From NCBI GenBank assembly GCA_023333565.1, contig JAJKFH010001585.1, forward strand, positions 62,001 to 126,000: a DNA stretch of 64,000 bases, given 5' to 3'. The notes beneath the pieces are model-generated. The model saw nothing but the letters and a program-made list of their open reading frames with translations, was not told the DNA's origin and searched no databases. Every line of letters begins with the position of its first letter. Within the stretch, counting starts at the first letter, position 1. The stretch is from Puffinus mauretanicus (Eukaryota; Chordata; Aves; Procellariiformes; Procellariidae). Positions 12,676-27,300 of this stretch are shown in pieces. Position numbers and translations under genes: made by a program.

Positions 12676-15317
12676 CATTGTTTACAATGAAAGTTTAGCT
12701 GTCAAAAGTATAGCCTACTAAATATAAAGAGGAATTTGTTTTCTGTACAGGGCAGCATAATGACCACTGAAAGGCAGCTAACAGTTAATGAGACATCTAA
12801 CTATTGTTAGATTTTTCTGTAGCTTTATATATAGCAATTGCTCAAGTCTGTTTCCTCTGTATTCTAATTGCATTATTGTTAAGCAAGTATTTCTCTACAT
12901 CACAAAAATATCGTAAAGATTCATTTTTTAATACAAAACATCTAAGATTCATATAAGAACACCATTTTAAAAAGATTAAATCAAAAAGTTTTATTTGTTT
13001 AACACTCTTTGGTTGAAATGTAATAAAACAATAACTTTCAAGCAGGCTGGAAAATATCTGCAGAATTTATTTGTTCCAGCAATCAGAAACACTTTTGTGT
13101 TTGGTTTAGGGATTTTTTTTTTTGGGGGGGGGGTAGAGAGGTGTTTTGGTTTTTTTTTAAATGCTGTTCTCACAGTTATTCAGGTCTATCTGATCAAATT
13201 ACTGTCCTTTCTGTACTAACATCCCCTCCTAGGACATACTTGGACATGACTGCACTGCTCAGTGGAGCAGCTGACCTGAGCACTATGGGCCTGAGCAAAT
13301 ATATTCACACAGTGTAGCAACAGTTTAGTTGTATACAGCAGAGCTTATTAGTTTGAAAATAGCACTCAATACTACTTGTGCACCACAACCTAGGTGGCCC
13401 TGCAGTCAGAGTGTGCCAGCTCATCTGTCCAAATTGCAACCATCAAAAAAATTGCTATGGAGTTTAAGCTAGCTATCTAGGATTTCTACAGTTAACAGTC
13501 CAAAATAATATACAGAAAGAGGTAATTCATTGTCCCCCAACCTATAGAGGTGCCTATAACATGTGGTATTAATTTTTCTTTCAATTACATATCCTTTGTC
13601 TTCACTGACTTTAGGGAATGTACATGATATACCTAGATTATTTTTGAGGTATAAAGTTAGATTAAAAAAATTCAGTCATGTTATTGATCTGTCCACTACT
13701 TCTATGTTGCTTCTATCTGAGAATTCATAAGATACTGTCCATGAATATATTTATTGATTTTAATATATTAATGCTATTTATTATAACATTTATTAAATGT
13801 CAGGGCATTGATTGCAACCTCGTACTGTAAAGGATCTTGTTATATTTTAGAACATTTAATAGATAAACTGCTCCTAAAAAAGCAACGTTCTTAGTCATCC
13901 TTGTACCTTGGATATCTTTAAAAAGAGATTCCTTAACTGTCGAAAGGAGACAGAAGAATTGAGTTCTGTTGTACCTTATTTATCATCAACAGCTTGATTA
14001 TAGGTTTAAAATCAAAGGGAGACTTGAATGTGATTTTCATATTTATGTTTGTGCTTGACTTTGAGATTTGTTATAGAAGTCACTGTGAGAGAAGAAATAG
14101 GGAATATCAAAAAGAAAGGTTAAAGTCACTCTTCTGACTCTAAAATATTCAAACAACCTAAGGCTATAAATGTTTGGGTTTTTTTTGTTTTTTGGTTTTT
14201 TTTTTAACCTGAAAGAATAATTATGCAATACTGTAATAACATAAGCTTTAACAAACATACATTTAAAATTAAATATCTGAATGGTGTCCCCAAGTGCTAA
14301 AGACTGCTTAAAATCTTTGCAGATTTGGGACTATGCTAGGTGATTTCTTTATTATTTAAATCACTGAACAGCGTGTTTGTAAAATTTCTTCACTGTTGAG
14401 CTTGCATTTTCATGGTAACATTATCATTTAGCATAGACATGAAAAATCTCATACACGTGGAGGCAAGACATAATTTCCCATTGTATGGAGACTATCATTT
14501 AACTTAATGAACCGCAGATAATTGGCTTAGGGGGAAAAAAAATCCAACAAGGTTGACACAGTTTTGTCTTTAGAGCCATTAGTGACCTATGATATATTAA
14601 GAACAACCTAAGTCTAGTTGCAGCCCACGCAGTCATATCACAATCTCTTATATTGAGACCTTATCTGGATTACATGTTATCCCACCCTCCCACCTTTACA
14701 TTATATCTATAAAAACTAAAGGAGAAGAAAAATGTAAAAAGGAAAAGAAGCCCACATCTCTGGACTTAGAACAGAACGCTTTCATCATGCCATATGTAAA
14801 CAATCAAGCGTTCAGTATGGTAGCTGAACAGAAAATCAGTGGAACACACACACTTACAGACCCCCATCAGAGTTTGATTTTAATATGGATTTACAGCTCT
14901 CTTCATGAAAATAAAAAAAAAAAAAAAAAAGGGGATTTAACGTTTATTTGCACAAAAAATTCCAGACGTGTTTGTAAGGAAAAGAAAGGAGAGATAAGAG
15001 GTGTGGTGGGACATGTTACACAAATTGGTTCAGAGGGAGGCGTTCATCATTTACTTAAAGGTGAGATTTTGGTGGAGTATTCTCCTGGAAGAAATATTCA
15101 GGAATGAGAAATTCTCGGAATGACACGTTTTGATTTGCTGTTAATAAAGACAACTTACATCGGACATACATATCTTTAGGTAGGTTTCATTCCAATTAAC
15201 ACAGATATCTGAAGCTAATGTCTGAATTATAGTTAACAAAACTGCCATCATATTATAGGAAAGAAACAGACCCTTCAGAGGTTGTTACGTCCCATTTTAA
15301 GAGAGACATTTAAGGTA
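12676..15317. other. Unique non-coding stretch
   Basis: No gene is seen. Notable simple sequence is a T11G10 block at 13113-13133, a T/G-rich patch near 14180-14206 and an A-run near 14911-14930. The plus-strand 106-codon frame at 14787-15107 crosses the A-run, encodes a lysine string from it, and has no recognised domain. Confidence 0.55.
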
Positions 15318-15887
15318 TGTCGTGGTTTAACCCCAGCCGGCAACTGAGCACCAAGCAGAGACTCACGCACTCCCCCCGGGTGGGATGGGGGAGAGAATCG
15401 GAAGAGTAAAAAAACCTCGGGGGTTGAGGTAAAGACAGTTTAATAGGTAAAGCAAAAGCTGCGCACGCAAGCAAAGCAAAACAAGGAATTCATTCACCAC
15501 TTCCCATCGGCAGGCAGGTGTTCAGCCATCTCCAGGAAAGCAGGGCTCCATCACACGTTACAGTTACTTGGGAAGACAAATGCCATCACTCCAAACGTCC
15601 CCCCCTTCTTCTTCTTCGCCCAGCTTTATGTGCTGAGCATGACGTCATATGGTATGGAATAGCCCACTGGCCAGCTGGGCTAGCCATCCCGGCCACACTC
15701 CCTCCTAGCCTCCCGCGCACCTGGGAGGGCACGGGAAGATGAAAAGTCCTTGACTAGTGTAAACATTACTTAGCAACAACTAAAATATCAGTGTGTTATC
15801 AACATTATTCTCATACTACATCCAAAACACAGCACTATACCAGTTAATAGGAAGAAAATCAACTCCATCCCAGCCGAAACCAGGACA
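15318..15887 (-). mobile_element. Solo LTR, family B copy 2
   Basis: A 570-bp LTR begins TGTCGTGGTTTAACCCC on the plus strand and ends AACCAGGACA. It is flanked on both sides by GGTA (15314-15317 and 15888-15891). A 4-bp match where sister copies show 5 may reflect loss of one base at the junction. On the minus strand the order is a full CRE palindrome (15640-15647), a weakened TATA-like segment just downstream, and ATTAAA (reverse of TTTAAT at 15439-15444). No internal retroviral sequence adjoins, so it is a recombination-derived solo LTR. The GC-rich U3 and retained CpG sites suggest it is younger than copy 1. Confidence 0.9.
15640..15647 (-). promoter_or_regulatory. Perfect CRE palindrome in LTR U3
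   Basis: TGACGTCA is the full consensus for CREB/ATF binding. It sits in the LTR U3 about 10-20 bases upstream of the TATA-like segment in minus orientation. The same octamer is intact in the copy at 53357 and altered in the other three copies. Confidence 0.6.
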
Positions 15888-18800
15888 GGTAACATGAGTC
15901 ATCTTTAGATAGTGCCTGTATTGATAGTTTAACCAAAAGTGAGTATTGTAGATTGGATAATTATATTTTGTTTCTCTACGGTTAGTTAAGGTAAAACCTA
16001 TATTACATGTTTAGGCATCTGAACAAGGGTCCTAATGTTTGTCTTACTGTTTACCTCTGTATCAATAACTATTTAATTATTTTAGATGACAAGGAACAGA
16101 TTGAGAGAAATCTGTTCAGAAGAAAAGAACAATTCAGAACAAACCCCCTTGCACTGTCTTCTTGCATGTGGGTTAGAAGTCTCTTGTGAAAAAAAAGTTA
16201 TTTTGGGTCTTCTGCAAATAATATCTATCTGTTACCTCGACACATCTTGAGAGAAAACCTGCACTTAGAAATCTATGCAACAAAGCAAACCTGAGATTTT
16301 TTAGTTTCCCAGAAAACTTTAAATAAGTGATTCTTTTTTGTGTCTGCTAGTTCTAGATGAATAGATTATAAACTATTATGGACAGAGGCTGTGGGATCTT
16401 AGTACGGTTGAGCTACGTATGAGGGTTGTAGGTGCTGCCAGAGAGCAAATGTTGCATAACACTTATTTGTTTCTATTTGTTCTAATTTCCTTTCTGATTT
16501 GACAATTAATGGGGGAAAGAGGAGGAGAATCATATGATATCACATTCAACATAACATTTCAAATGAGACAAGTCACAGCAGATAGTGCTGATAGTCCGAG
16601 TTCAGAACATGTCCTCGGATTAAATTTTTGCTAACTGCTCCTGCTGTTATTTTCCCATAATTTTAATGGTAACATTTTAGCCAGGAATAATACAATACAC
16701 CAGCAGAATAAATCTTTTTTTTTTTTTAAATGTTATTTCTTGCAATAATGCAAAATATTGCCTAACATAGAATACTATTGGGCACTGGGGTTAGTTTTGG
16801 CAAAGTAGACAAAACTAATCTTGGCAATAGTAGACAAGTCACTCTGAAATGGAAAGTTGGTATCAGAGGTAAATGATAATTTCTTTAGTTTTTTTTTCCA
16901 GAAAGTAATTCCTGCCTATTATTTCATAATAGAATAATAAAGGTGAAAATGTTTTAATCAGAAAATATTAAATATTTAATGGTGTAATAAAAGCATCAAT
17001 TTCAGAGGGAAAATCAAGCCAGTGGAACAACAGTGGACTTTTTACTGTGTTTTGAATGTTTAGTTTTGTTTAGTGTTTCCAAAACAACACATCATTTTTA
17101 GAAAAAAGATTGTTCTTTCAATCAGTCATTTTCAGCTGAACATGAAATATTTTTCTAACACACACAGAAGCAAAGGGCTTTGTTTGGTTATGAAGTTACC
17201 CAGCTGCCCTGATTTCCCTGTATCACACTTCCAAGGAATATTCTTTGAAGATTTACAATTGTTTTCCCTATCAGCTTTACTTTTCCTGTGCTGACAAACC
17301 TATAAATTGTGAGGTTTTAACACACATTTTTATACAGAAATACATTCAGCAGATAATTAGATACTATTTGGCAAGAATTTCCACTCTGAAGCTATGCTAT
17401 TAGGACTGCAAGCTTTCATTTGGTTTAACTGCATCACTGCTACTATAAAAGGTCAGAGTGGAGCAAAACATCTCTTCTATTGCTCCACATTCCTTACACA
17501 TCATTCCATTAAAAAGCTGGCATGCAGGAGAATGCTGTTTTTCCATTACGGAGCAGACCTGTTAAACGACAGAGATTACAGCTAGCCAAAACACGGTAGT
17601 TCCTCCAGTACATCTTGCTGTCCATGGGCTACTTCTCCTTAAAGTATAAATTAATAAAGGAAAGTAGTGAGGGAGTTAAGGGTCTTAATGAGGGGTAATT
17701 TTTTTTTTCTTTTTTTGTGATTAGCAGCAGCTATTATCTAAACATTTGCTGTTTGGATTGTATTTTCAAACCTCATTAAAAATATAAAACTCAATTTTCA
17801 TAGTTTAGTCATATCAAAATATATTTAATAGACATCTAACTGTCAATAGCTGTTGTGAAAAGCACAATTAAATGAGAAAGTACTATAAAATCATAAAAGA
17901 CACCAATGCCCACAATGAAAGCTTAAAGAGCTTTTAGCTTCAGGAGGACAGTATATCTAGCATTTTAGTACTAATTGTATTCTTCCATCCACAAGAATGC
18001 TTCACATTTTACAGCTTAGCAGTACATATAGAGAGACAGCAGTTCTGCAAGATATTTATGAATTATTAGATCCTTGTATGACATCTCTTTCTTTCCCAGC
18101 ATCTGTCTTAGAATAACTTAATGAAAAGCTTGCAGATGATACAGCCCCAGTCAGTTTATCAAATTACATATAGAATCAGGTCAAGATGTCCTGGAAGACA
18201 AAAACCATCACGTTTCTAAGGTAATATATATAACCACCTGTTATCTACCATATGGTATGATTTTCATATGCCTGATGACATCCGAGACTTTTGCATGGTG
18301 ACGGCTGATACAGCAGGGCGTAAATGAGTTACACCCTTCTGGAGCAACAGCTGGCGGCTAGTCAGGAGAACTTGTGGCACTGGACATCTATTTTTGCATC
18401 CCAATCTCACTCCTTGTGCCTGCTCCAGTGCTCTGATTTGGGCCTTTGCCTGGTGTACATGAATATTATTCCATTGAAGTATCTTTATTTCAGGTGAGAT
18501 ATTGACTGTATTTGAGAAAACTTCTATTTCACCTACTCAGTGATATGTATATCTTAACATTTTTCTCAAAACTCAGAGGAGAGAAATAATTTTCATGCAC
18601 ATTCTGGACATGTAATAGGAGGAAGAAACTAGGACTGTTGGTGGGCAAGGACTGCCCTACAAAAAGAGGTTTCAATTTCAGAGGTCTGTTTGCATGAGGG
18701 GAGGGCTTGAGTTCTTTTGGAAACCTCTGTAACTTTAGATAATGTGGATAAAGATATACGGTTTAAGCTTCTCAGGAATTTATCATATTCTTTGCTTATT

Positions 18801-21204
18801 AGGTTTTGGATATAGTTGGAATATGGTGGATGTTTATGCCTGGTTTGATTGTATTTTGACTCTGGAATTACTGGCTTTTTTGCATATTTTTAACTTTCTT
18901 TTCTGCTTAGTATAAAAACATCAGAGAAGACATTTGGTGATTTATTTACATAAAGCTGCTTTCATTATTTGAGTAGCTAGAATTTACAGATGAACCTGAA
19001 ATACAATTTTAGTAAAGAATTGTTCTTTTGCCCAATGACAGTAGCTGAATGAAATATATGTAGCATATGAAATACACTCCTCATTGATATTAGACTACCT
19101 CATAATTTGGAGAGCAAATCCCAGCACACAGCTGCTTCATTGAAGGAAAACCAGATCTTCTTTGGATATGTTAACAATCATATATTGAAAATATACTCCT
19201 TGCACCTTAGCAATAAATCATTCTGGGGGTTATAGTGAAGATGAAAAGGAAGGAGTTTAAACATAGTTAAAGAGTTAATGTAAAGCACATATCTTGCCTT
19301 GCATAAGTGTTTTGTGAGAGAATACAATACTGTAATAATAGCATATCTTGAAAAGTGGCTTCTAAAATTATCTAGGTCTTCATTACTGATCATTTCCTTC
19401 AGGCAGATGAATTTAAGTAGTTTTACTTTGTTAGACTTTGTACAGAGTTGTTTACATTGGCTTAAATGCAGTCTTTAGTTAATAATGGCAAGATCCTTCT
19501 GTGCCCTATTGAAAGAGATATGCAACTAACCTGGCACTCTGATGTGTAAATGAGACTCAGTGAAGAGTCAATAAACTTTGTGATTTCTGTAGGATATACA
19601 TGGATAGAAGACAGTTAAAAAAGGTCATTTGGAAGGGAAATATTAGTAATATGTAGGCATACACTGAGGTAGCTTTTGTCACTACTTATGTCTCTGATAA
19701 CTCCTACAATAAAGAAAGAATAAAGAACTGACAACTCCACAAGGCGAAATCCAGCCATGCAGCTGCTACATCTCCTGTGGCTGTTTTGCACAACAGGCAC
19801 AATTCAAAGAACACATAACATTGGTTTAAATAACAACTTAGGCTTATGGCTACTCTTCTTCACTAGAGAAGCTGGAATTTTTTTTACAATGTGGTCCATA
19901 AATTCTGGCTCTCATCTTTAATAACATCTCCTCAAATATTCTCTCTCCCTTTCCTGGTTATGTTAGAAATTAATTCTCCTTTCTCTTCTCTGCATTTTGT
20001 TCTTTGTAACTGAATGCACAGCAAAAGTGAAATTGTGCTATATGAAAATTATCTCCTACAGTTATCACCATAGACATTTAAACCCTTCGTCTTTTCTGAA
20101 TTACCATTTTTATGCCCAATTGCATTATATGTATAATAACAGTAGTTGTTATTGATGCTATGTTTTCCATGATTTAGCAATATGATATTGTAACCTCCTA
20201 AACAGGACTTTCAAGAATCATTTACTATCTGAATGAGATTATTCCTCTAGGTGAAAAAAAAAAAAGTTTTGGTCTGTTCTCTCTGTAGTTTTCTTCTTTG
20301 ATAAAATCAGAGCACTATGGGTCTGTTAATGTGTGGTGCCACTTCAATTCCTCATATATGTAGACCAACTCTCCAGCATATCAGAATGCTTTTTTGGATT
20401 AGGAAATGAACAGAACTTTCTGAGACAGTAACACTAGTACCAAGCCGTGTGAAATCCCACCCCTTCTCCATTTCCCTCTGATTATCACTGCCAAATAACA
20501 TCAAACCAAGATCTATGGGTTGGCTAGTTCTTAATCCATTTAACATGTCACATGGTGATAAGATCATAGTGATCATATTTGCCTGGCAATGAGTGAGATT
20601 CCTTACAGAATCCAAAATGTATGACACTTGGAATACAACATTTGTAGCCTTATAAAAGAAAGATAGCAAATTAGTTGCCAATATTCAGTGGAATAAATTA
20701 TATGGCTTTAATTCTTTACTAATTAAGTAATATACAATGTAGTTTATTGTTTTGTCCAGGCTGATATCTTATTGGCAGACACAGGTTATCCTGTTTCTTT
20801 TTTAAATTGTTAATCCAACATTAGCTTTCTTCTCATTCTATGATTTTCCCAGTGTTATAACACTAACTGAAAATCAGTGTTAATGAGTCAGTGTGCTCCT
20901 CAGCCAGCATTTTCAGAATGCTTTTAGGTAAGTTACAAAAATTGCTGCTTTTGGAAGTACTGTTAGAAGCTGCTGTTAAAATGTCCCTTAGATACTTTTA
21001 GGATATAAATTATTTCATCATTGTCATGGGTATAAGTCTATTTTACATCAATATTTTTCCTATTTACAGAACAGTGAAGCTCATGAAAAAACCCCAGCTT
21101 TTGTCCCTTAATACTGACATTTCATTCATGTTATTAATGTAATAGATTATTTTGATTCCTTTTACATTTAAAGTAAGAAAACACAAATGGAAAACCAGCA
21201 TGCA
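15888..21204. other. Unique non-coding stretch
   Basis: No gene or identifiable transposon is seen. Short T-runs occur near 16714-16727 and 17701-17716. A patch of higher GC near 18270-18450 has no sustained frame. The longest frame, 109 codons on the minus strand at 20352-20681, has no recognised domain. Confidence 0.5.
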
Positions 21205-21350
21205 ATATAAATTTATGTACATATAAATATATGTGTCTATATATATGTCTATCTATATACATATATGTTGATAAATATATGTAATAAAATACGTATAATC
21301 CACATATATACAACTAAATATGCATATAAATAATGTATTACGTACAAATA
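21205..21350. repeat. AT-rich TATA/ATGTATAT low-complexity block
   Basis: About 145 bp is dominated by irregular ATATAT, TATGTA and ATAAATA words. No strict unit length holds across the block, so it is a degenerate dinucleotide or tetranucleotide array. Confidence 0.75.
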
Positions 21351-24300
21351 TATATTTGTTTTCCCCTAATCATTAAATTTTGCATAGTGTCTCTTTCATA
21401 TCTTATTATTCTTCAATAAACTTCTGATCTTGATCTTTGTTCATTATTGTATACCTTTCTTTCATTTAATTAATATTTTTATGTCTAAAGCTGCTTTATC
21501 AATTTCTTATAAAATAAAAATTACAAAATAATTTTGCATTTAGGATATCAAATGAACACGTTGAATATCACAGCAACAGTGGTGAAGGTCATCAAATCAA
21601 CTGTCTTCAACAATTTTTAAATAATATTTGAAAATTGAACTTTTATACCCCTACTCTTATATCAACTGAGTTGTTTTCAAAATTATTTTGACAAAAGGTT
21701 TTCTTGACTTCGTATTTTTATAAAATAAATGCATATGTACTGTAAAAATATAAAAATCCAAGTGTGACAAATTTTTAGGTTCAGATAAAGCAATTTAGTT
21801 TTCAAAAATACATAGTGCAAGGTTTGGAAACTCATCTAGCCATGTCTACACACAGAAAACAGTTTGGATCTCCAAAACACTGAATTCCCTACTGTAAACT
21901 GTGAGAACTCGGTGAAGTTATACAAACATTAGTACTGTTTAGAGTACATTCTTGATAGATTCAAAACATAAAAAGGTTAATTTTGTGCATAAAAGCAGAA
22001 TTTGAGCTAATTCTTATTTAAATAAAAGGTTTTCTTGTTATTCCTTAACACTAAATTCTGTTCTACACCTTTTATTAAGAAGAATGGGTTAGCACTAATA
22101 TATCCTTCAAGAAGACATCTTGTTTTGGAAAATCCCTTCCTCTTTTAAAGTATTCTTACTTTTTCATCCTTGGAAAATCCCAGGTATGCTATTATAATAG
22201 GAAAATCCCTCCCTTTTTTGCTGTAATGTCTTGGTAGGAATTAATATCCTTGCTTTCCAAAAGACACTTGTCAGCTATAGCCTGATGTCCTAGACATCTA
22301 AAGCAACTTGGCAAAATTTTTACATTCAGGAAATGATTGAAGAAGCCGTAAGCTATGTCACCTCCTTCACACTAGGTAAGATCAATGATGATGTATAATG
22401 CCAGCCAAGCGTTTTCACTGAGTGACAGGTGACAACACCTGAATAACAACTAATATCTTGGCAAATACACAGTAATGAAATACGTGGCAAAACTCTAAAT
22501 TAATACGTTTGTATGCAATGTGATTAGTTAGGTATGTATTGTGAATACTTTGTGTCAGGATGGTGTGCCTAAGTGATAATTAAAAGATTAAATTGTGGCT
22601 CAATTGACTTTGCTGGGTGATAAGCAATTAAGCTGGTTATCAATAAATATCCTGACCCTATTTGGCATATGATATGGTAAGTAATGTGAATGAGTTTAGT
22701 GCAACATATCAGATGTTAGAGATTGTACATATGGCACTTGTTTTCTTCTCTACATAAACCCTCTGGCACAATGAAATAGAAAGTATTAATTCCCACGCAT
22801 TAGTAATCCTTTCCTTTTCAAATAAATAAAAAGAAAAAAAAAGAAAAAAGAAAAGAGGAAAAAACTATTTCCCCAAGTAGATTTCTCAATATCCCTTCCA
22901 AACCTGATGCAACATGCTCTGTAACAATGCTAAGTGTTAAAGATGTGCAGAATCTTATTTGAAAAATAAGACGACAGCTAATACAGTGTAAATATAATCA
23001 CTGAGAGAGTTAAAGTACCTCAGTATTTCACAGAATAGCACCTGGAGAACTAATCCTAAAAAGAATTCTGGTAGAGTTATTTTAATTAGGACAGGAAAAG
23101 TTAGTTATCTGTGTTTCGAATTTAACACATAATTTGTTTGATGAAAGGCTCCTAAGTTATAAATCAGTTTAGGTTAAGCTAGATTCACTGACAAATCTAT
23201 GCTGAATTTGACTAATTGGTTCAGTTTAATAAAAAGGAAAAGTCCCACTTTAACTAGCTAGGGAAGTGCTTCAAAAAATATTTTCTAGGAATAGGAAACA
23301 AAGATTCAGGCCTTTGATGGAGTATGCTCAGAAAGTGGATTTGATTTGAGGTTCCCCATATCTTAATTGAAGAGATTTTATAGTTTTTTCAAGCACATCC
23401 CCAATCTAAAGTAGATTCTGTAGGCTTTTATTCATTTTTCTATAATGATGAGATTCAATTTTAGATTAATTATTATTAACATAAAATAATATGTTGAAAT
23501 CTGCCTGTAGGTGTCTACAGATGTCTTTAAGATCCTGCTACAGTCCATGGAGATAAGACTAAATCTGAGTACCCTCTGAGACACTATAGGCTATCCAAGA
23601 CCTCTACACAAGGTTAGCAGGTAAAAACTTGGGATTTATGATGATGTCATAGGTGTCTACAACACCTAAAATGATTTTGTAGTTGCCTGGTAGCATTCTG
23701 GTATCACTTGAAATGGCCAATGTTAACCAAGACATGTACATACCCAGAAAGTGATAGCAGGACTTGTAGAAAACCTGTGCCTTTCTGGACCAGTACTTGA
23801 AGGCAGGGGAAGAGTGATCCAGGAAAAGGGGTAGAAACTAAGGAGTGTGGTATAACAATTTTAACTGCAATATTATTCATATTGAAAATTTTTCTGCACA
23901 TATGTCTTCTTTCTCTCTCTGTAATAATAATTTTTGACTAAAATGATTCTTGATAAAGACAAATTCAGACAGAGCAGGCCTGACAAGCCTGAGGCCTTAC
24001 AAACTCAGTAAAGAGCTTATGGCCTGTTACTGGACTGGCAATACCATATTACATGGCTACAGAATTATAGGTCAGGATTTTACCCATGGACTGCCTGTTT
24101 CTAACTTCTTGCGCAAAGACTGAAAGTTGAGCCTAATTCACCAATACTTCTGTAGTGCTCTGATAGTGCAGAATAACAAAGAACTGATCATCTACCCTTC
24201 CATGAAGGATCTGTAGCTGCATTGCAAGTTGAAGAGGTTCAAGCAACCAGTCTGTTGGTAGTTCTGACTTGTATGCAGCAGACAGAAAATAAATTACTTA

Positions 24301-27300
24301 CCTTAAACTTATGAACATTGTCAAATAACCCTAGTGAACATAACTAAATATGTTTCAGGTGCTGACTCAACACCAGGTTTGTCACTGTCAACCTTCTTCA
24401 AGAACAAATATCTAAAAGAATATATTATTTTACTTCAGTTTGGCAAACCACAGAACTGAGGAGTTATTTAGTCTGCATTTTCCCAGATATGGCTATTGAG
24501 TAGTTTTGGGAAGGTTGTTTTCTTTGGTAGTCCCAGCACACTTTACTGAGGCAGACAAGCACAATCACATTTGTGCAACGTTATATGACTGAAGGCACCA
24601 GATATATTGCAAATGAGACTCCCACTATAAAATAGAGGGGAAAATTGCCTCATGTTCTGTTTTTTGTGTGAAGAAATGAGAACACCTATAAACAACTTGA
24701 AATAACAAATTAAGAAAAATAGATTGCTTTATAAAATATTCATGCATTCCTTTCATGGGAAGACAAGTCAGTGATTTACAGAAATTAAAAGGAATTCATA
24801 TTTCTGAATAATAAAAAAACCCCTATATATTAAGTCTTAAAATGCTTCAATAAGGAAAACTGCATCACTTTCCTTTCAAAAGATTTTGAGATATATGTAA
24901 AATAACTATATACTATAAGAAAGAGAAATAGTCAGATCTAAAAAAATTACTCCAAGCAACATGGTAATGAACTGAAATCTGAAGGCCAAAAGTAACAGTT
25001 CTTAACTCATGGAGTGATAGGAAACTATGAGAATTTAGACTACACTTATACAACTGTGTCTTTCATGCTGGAAATCCACTAGCTTACTACACTGATGTTT
25101 GAAACTGACAATGGCAAATCTGCTAAAAATGTATATAAGAGAAAGGAAAACTTTTGAAATTAAATAATGCCTAGCTTCTAAATAAAAAGTTAAGTACTCG
25201 TAACAAAAATAGCAAAGAAACCCCAAACTTGGCACTTCTTTCAGGAATGACAATTTCTAGTAAATTTGGTTAGAATAGTGATAAACAGAAAGACATAAAG
25301 ATCTTTTAACTCTTGTTTTATTACTATTTTTTGTTTAGTGTCAATAAAAAATGGTCTAGCCAAACATATTATTTTTTCAGAAGCAGGATTTCATAGTGAC
25401 TTCTAGTACTTTAGGCAGAAAATGGCTGAGTGCAAAGAAAGGCTCCTAATTATAGTAAAAGAAAGGCCAGATGGTTCACTCCTACAATGTCTCTGAAAAT
25501 ATTCTGTAAAGATTTTATATTTTAGTTCTGTCTGTCTTAACATTAAAGAAAATAAGGTCACAATAAAGTCTTTCTAAGTATCACATCCTGTATCAGATGA
25601 ATAGCTTCAATTTTCCTAGTTCTAGGATGAAGAAAAGCAGTTAGAGCAGTTCTTTGGAGATCCGTAAGAGGTTGTCCCTGGCTAGATGAATATGTTATTT
25701 GTGGCTTGTTGACAAAGCTAAAACATTTTTAAAGTACCAAAGCATTTTAGATTTTCCTTTAGATATTGGTTTGGTCCTTTAGATTGATATGGGTGGATGG
25801 AACAGACAATGGAAAAGCCCAAGGAGCCACTGAAGTCTCTTCTAATGTAATATGCATTATAAGCAGTTCATAAATAAATACTCAGGTCCAGGTTTTTATG
25901 CCTGTATTCATGCATATCTATGCCTTTACTGGTCTTCTACAGTTCGAGTGTTATCCAATTTCTGAATAGACTTTTTTAATAAACAACAACAAGAACAACA
26001 TCAAAAGGATTCAATGAATTTACCAACTTGTGTAATAAATGTTCTATGAATTAATCATCCAGTCAGCCTACCTCAAGGTGTTGACTTTTCCCTTTTTTTT
26101 TTTTTTTTTTTTAAAGAAAAAGGGAGATGAAATATGGAAAGTTGTGGTCATTGCTTAAATATTGGATGTTTTCTTAGATTTAACCACTCCATCATCAAAA
26201 ATAATTTGATTTATACTTTTGTACATTTGTTTATGTCTTGAATGAGTTATAAATGATGCCTGAGGAAAGACCATTTTTGTTCCATCATGGTTTCTCTACT
26301 GTGCAGATACCTTGTTACACGAATTTCCCTCCTAATGAAAGGAAAGAAGAGATTTGAATGTGAGAGGGAAGCACAGGAAGTGTCCTCCTACAGTTTTACC
26401 AACAAAAACATGGACAAGAAACACTGGCTATCACCATAAACTGTAATTCTCTCATTTTATCTGGTGACATACATTCAGGTAAAGCAATGTGTAAAGTCTA
26501 AAACATGTTTTAAAACCTTTTTTTTTAACAGCTTGCTGTGTAAGCCAGAACATCCTGGTGTTGCTGTGGATTTCAGAATTTCTTCCCTGCCTTAGAATTG
26601 AGAAATTCTGTTGAAAAGATCTGCAGTATAACATTCTGTTAATGTCATTAAAAGTGTACTAGATTAGAGAAAAGACCCGTCTGGTCTCTGATGTGCAGAA
26701 ACGACCAGTGGAGAATCCCAGAGAAGCCATTACAAGAACATGATAAACATTTTCTTAAAGCTTATAATGGTTTATGCTCCAGGGACTTCCTGGGCCAGAG
26801 GAGGTGTCCTTGGATATATCTTTCAGCAGATTTTTCTTGAATGAAATTATTTACATTAAAACCACTACCCATCTCACAATTTAATAAATTAAAGGTGGAA
26901 GAAGATAATGTAGTGTATCTGTACATTATCTTGTGCGGGTAGAGATTTTCTGTGTATCTAGTTGGAAAGAGAGATATTTTTTGTGTTTTGAAGCACCACA
27001 GAAGGAGAAAAGAATAAAAAGCTAAAATCAAACCTTTTTTCAGCAACACAACTCAATGGACAAGTACCAATCATTCAGGTTTAGTATCCAGCACATTCAC
27101 AAATAAGATTAAGTTTAAAGAATAGTTTTTCAGGTAAGAGATTTCTGTGAGCAGTTAGAAGTAAGTCAATAAGGCAAAAGCAAGACAGTAATTCATAGCT
27201 CTTCTCCATACATCTCAGAGGAACAGTGTTAAAGCCCCACACAAATAACGTCACAAAAACTGAGAATTCTGTATTCATCTCACCCTTCAGTGTTGGAGCA

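Noticed and set aside
12448..12678. Ser/Pro/Phe-Leu repeat protein
   Set aside because: It is the translation of the (GGAA)n microsatellite on the opposite strand.
20352..20681. 109-codon minus-strand frame
   Set aside because: No domain, no splice-site support and ordinary AT-rich composition.
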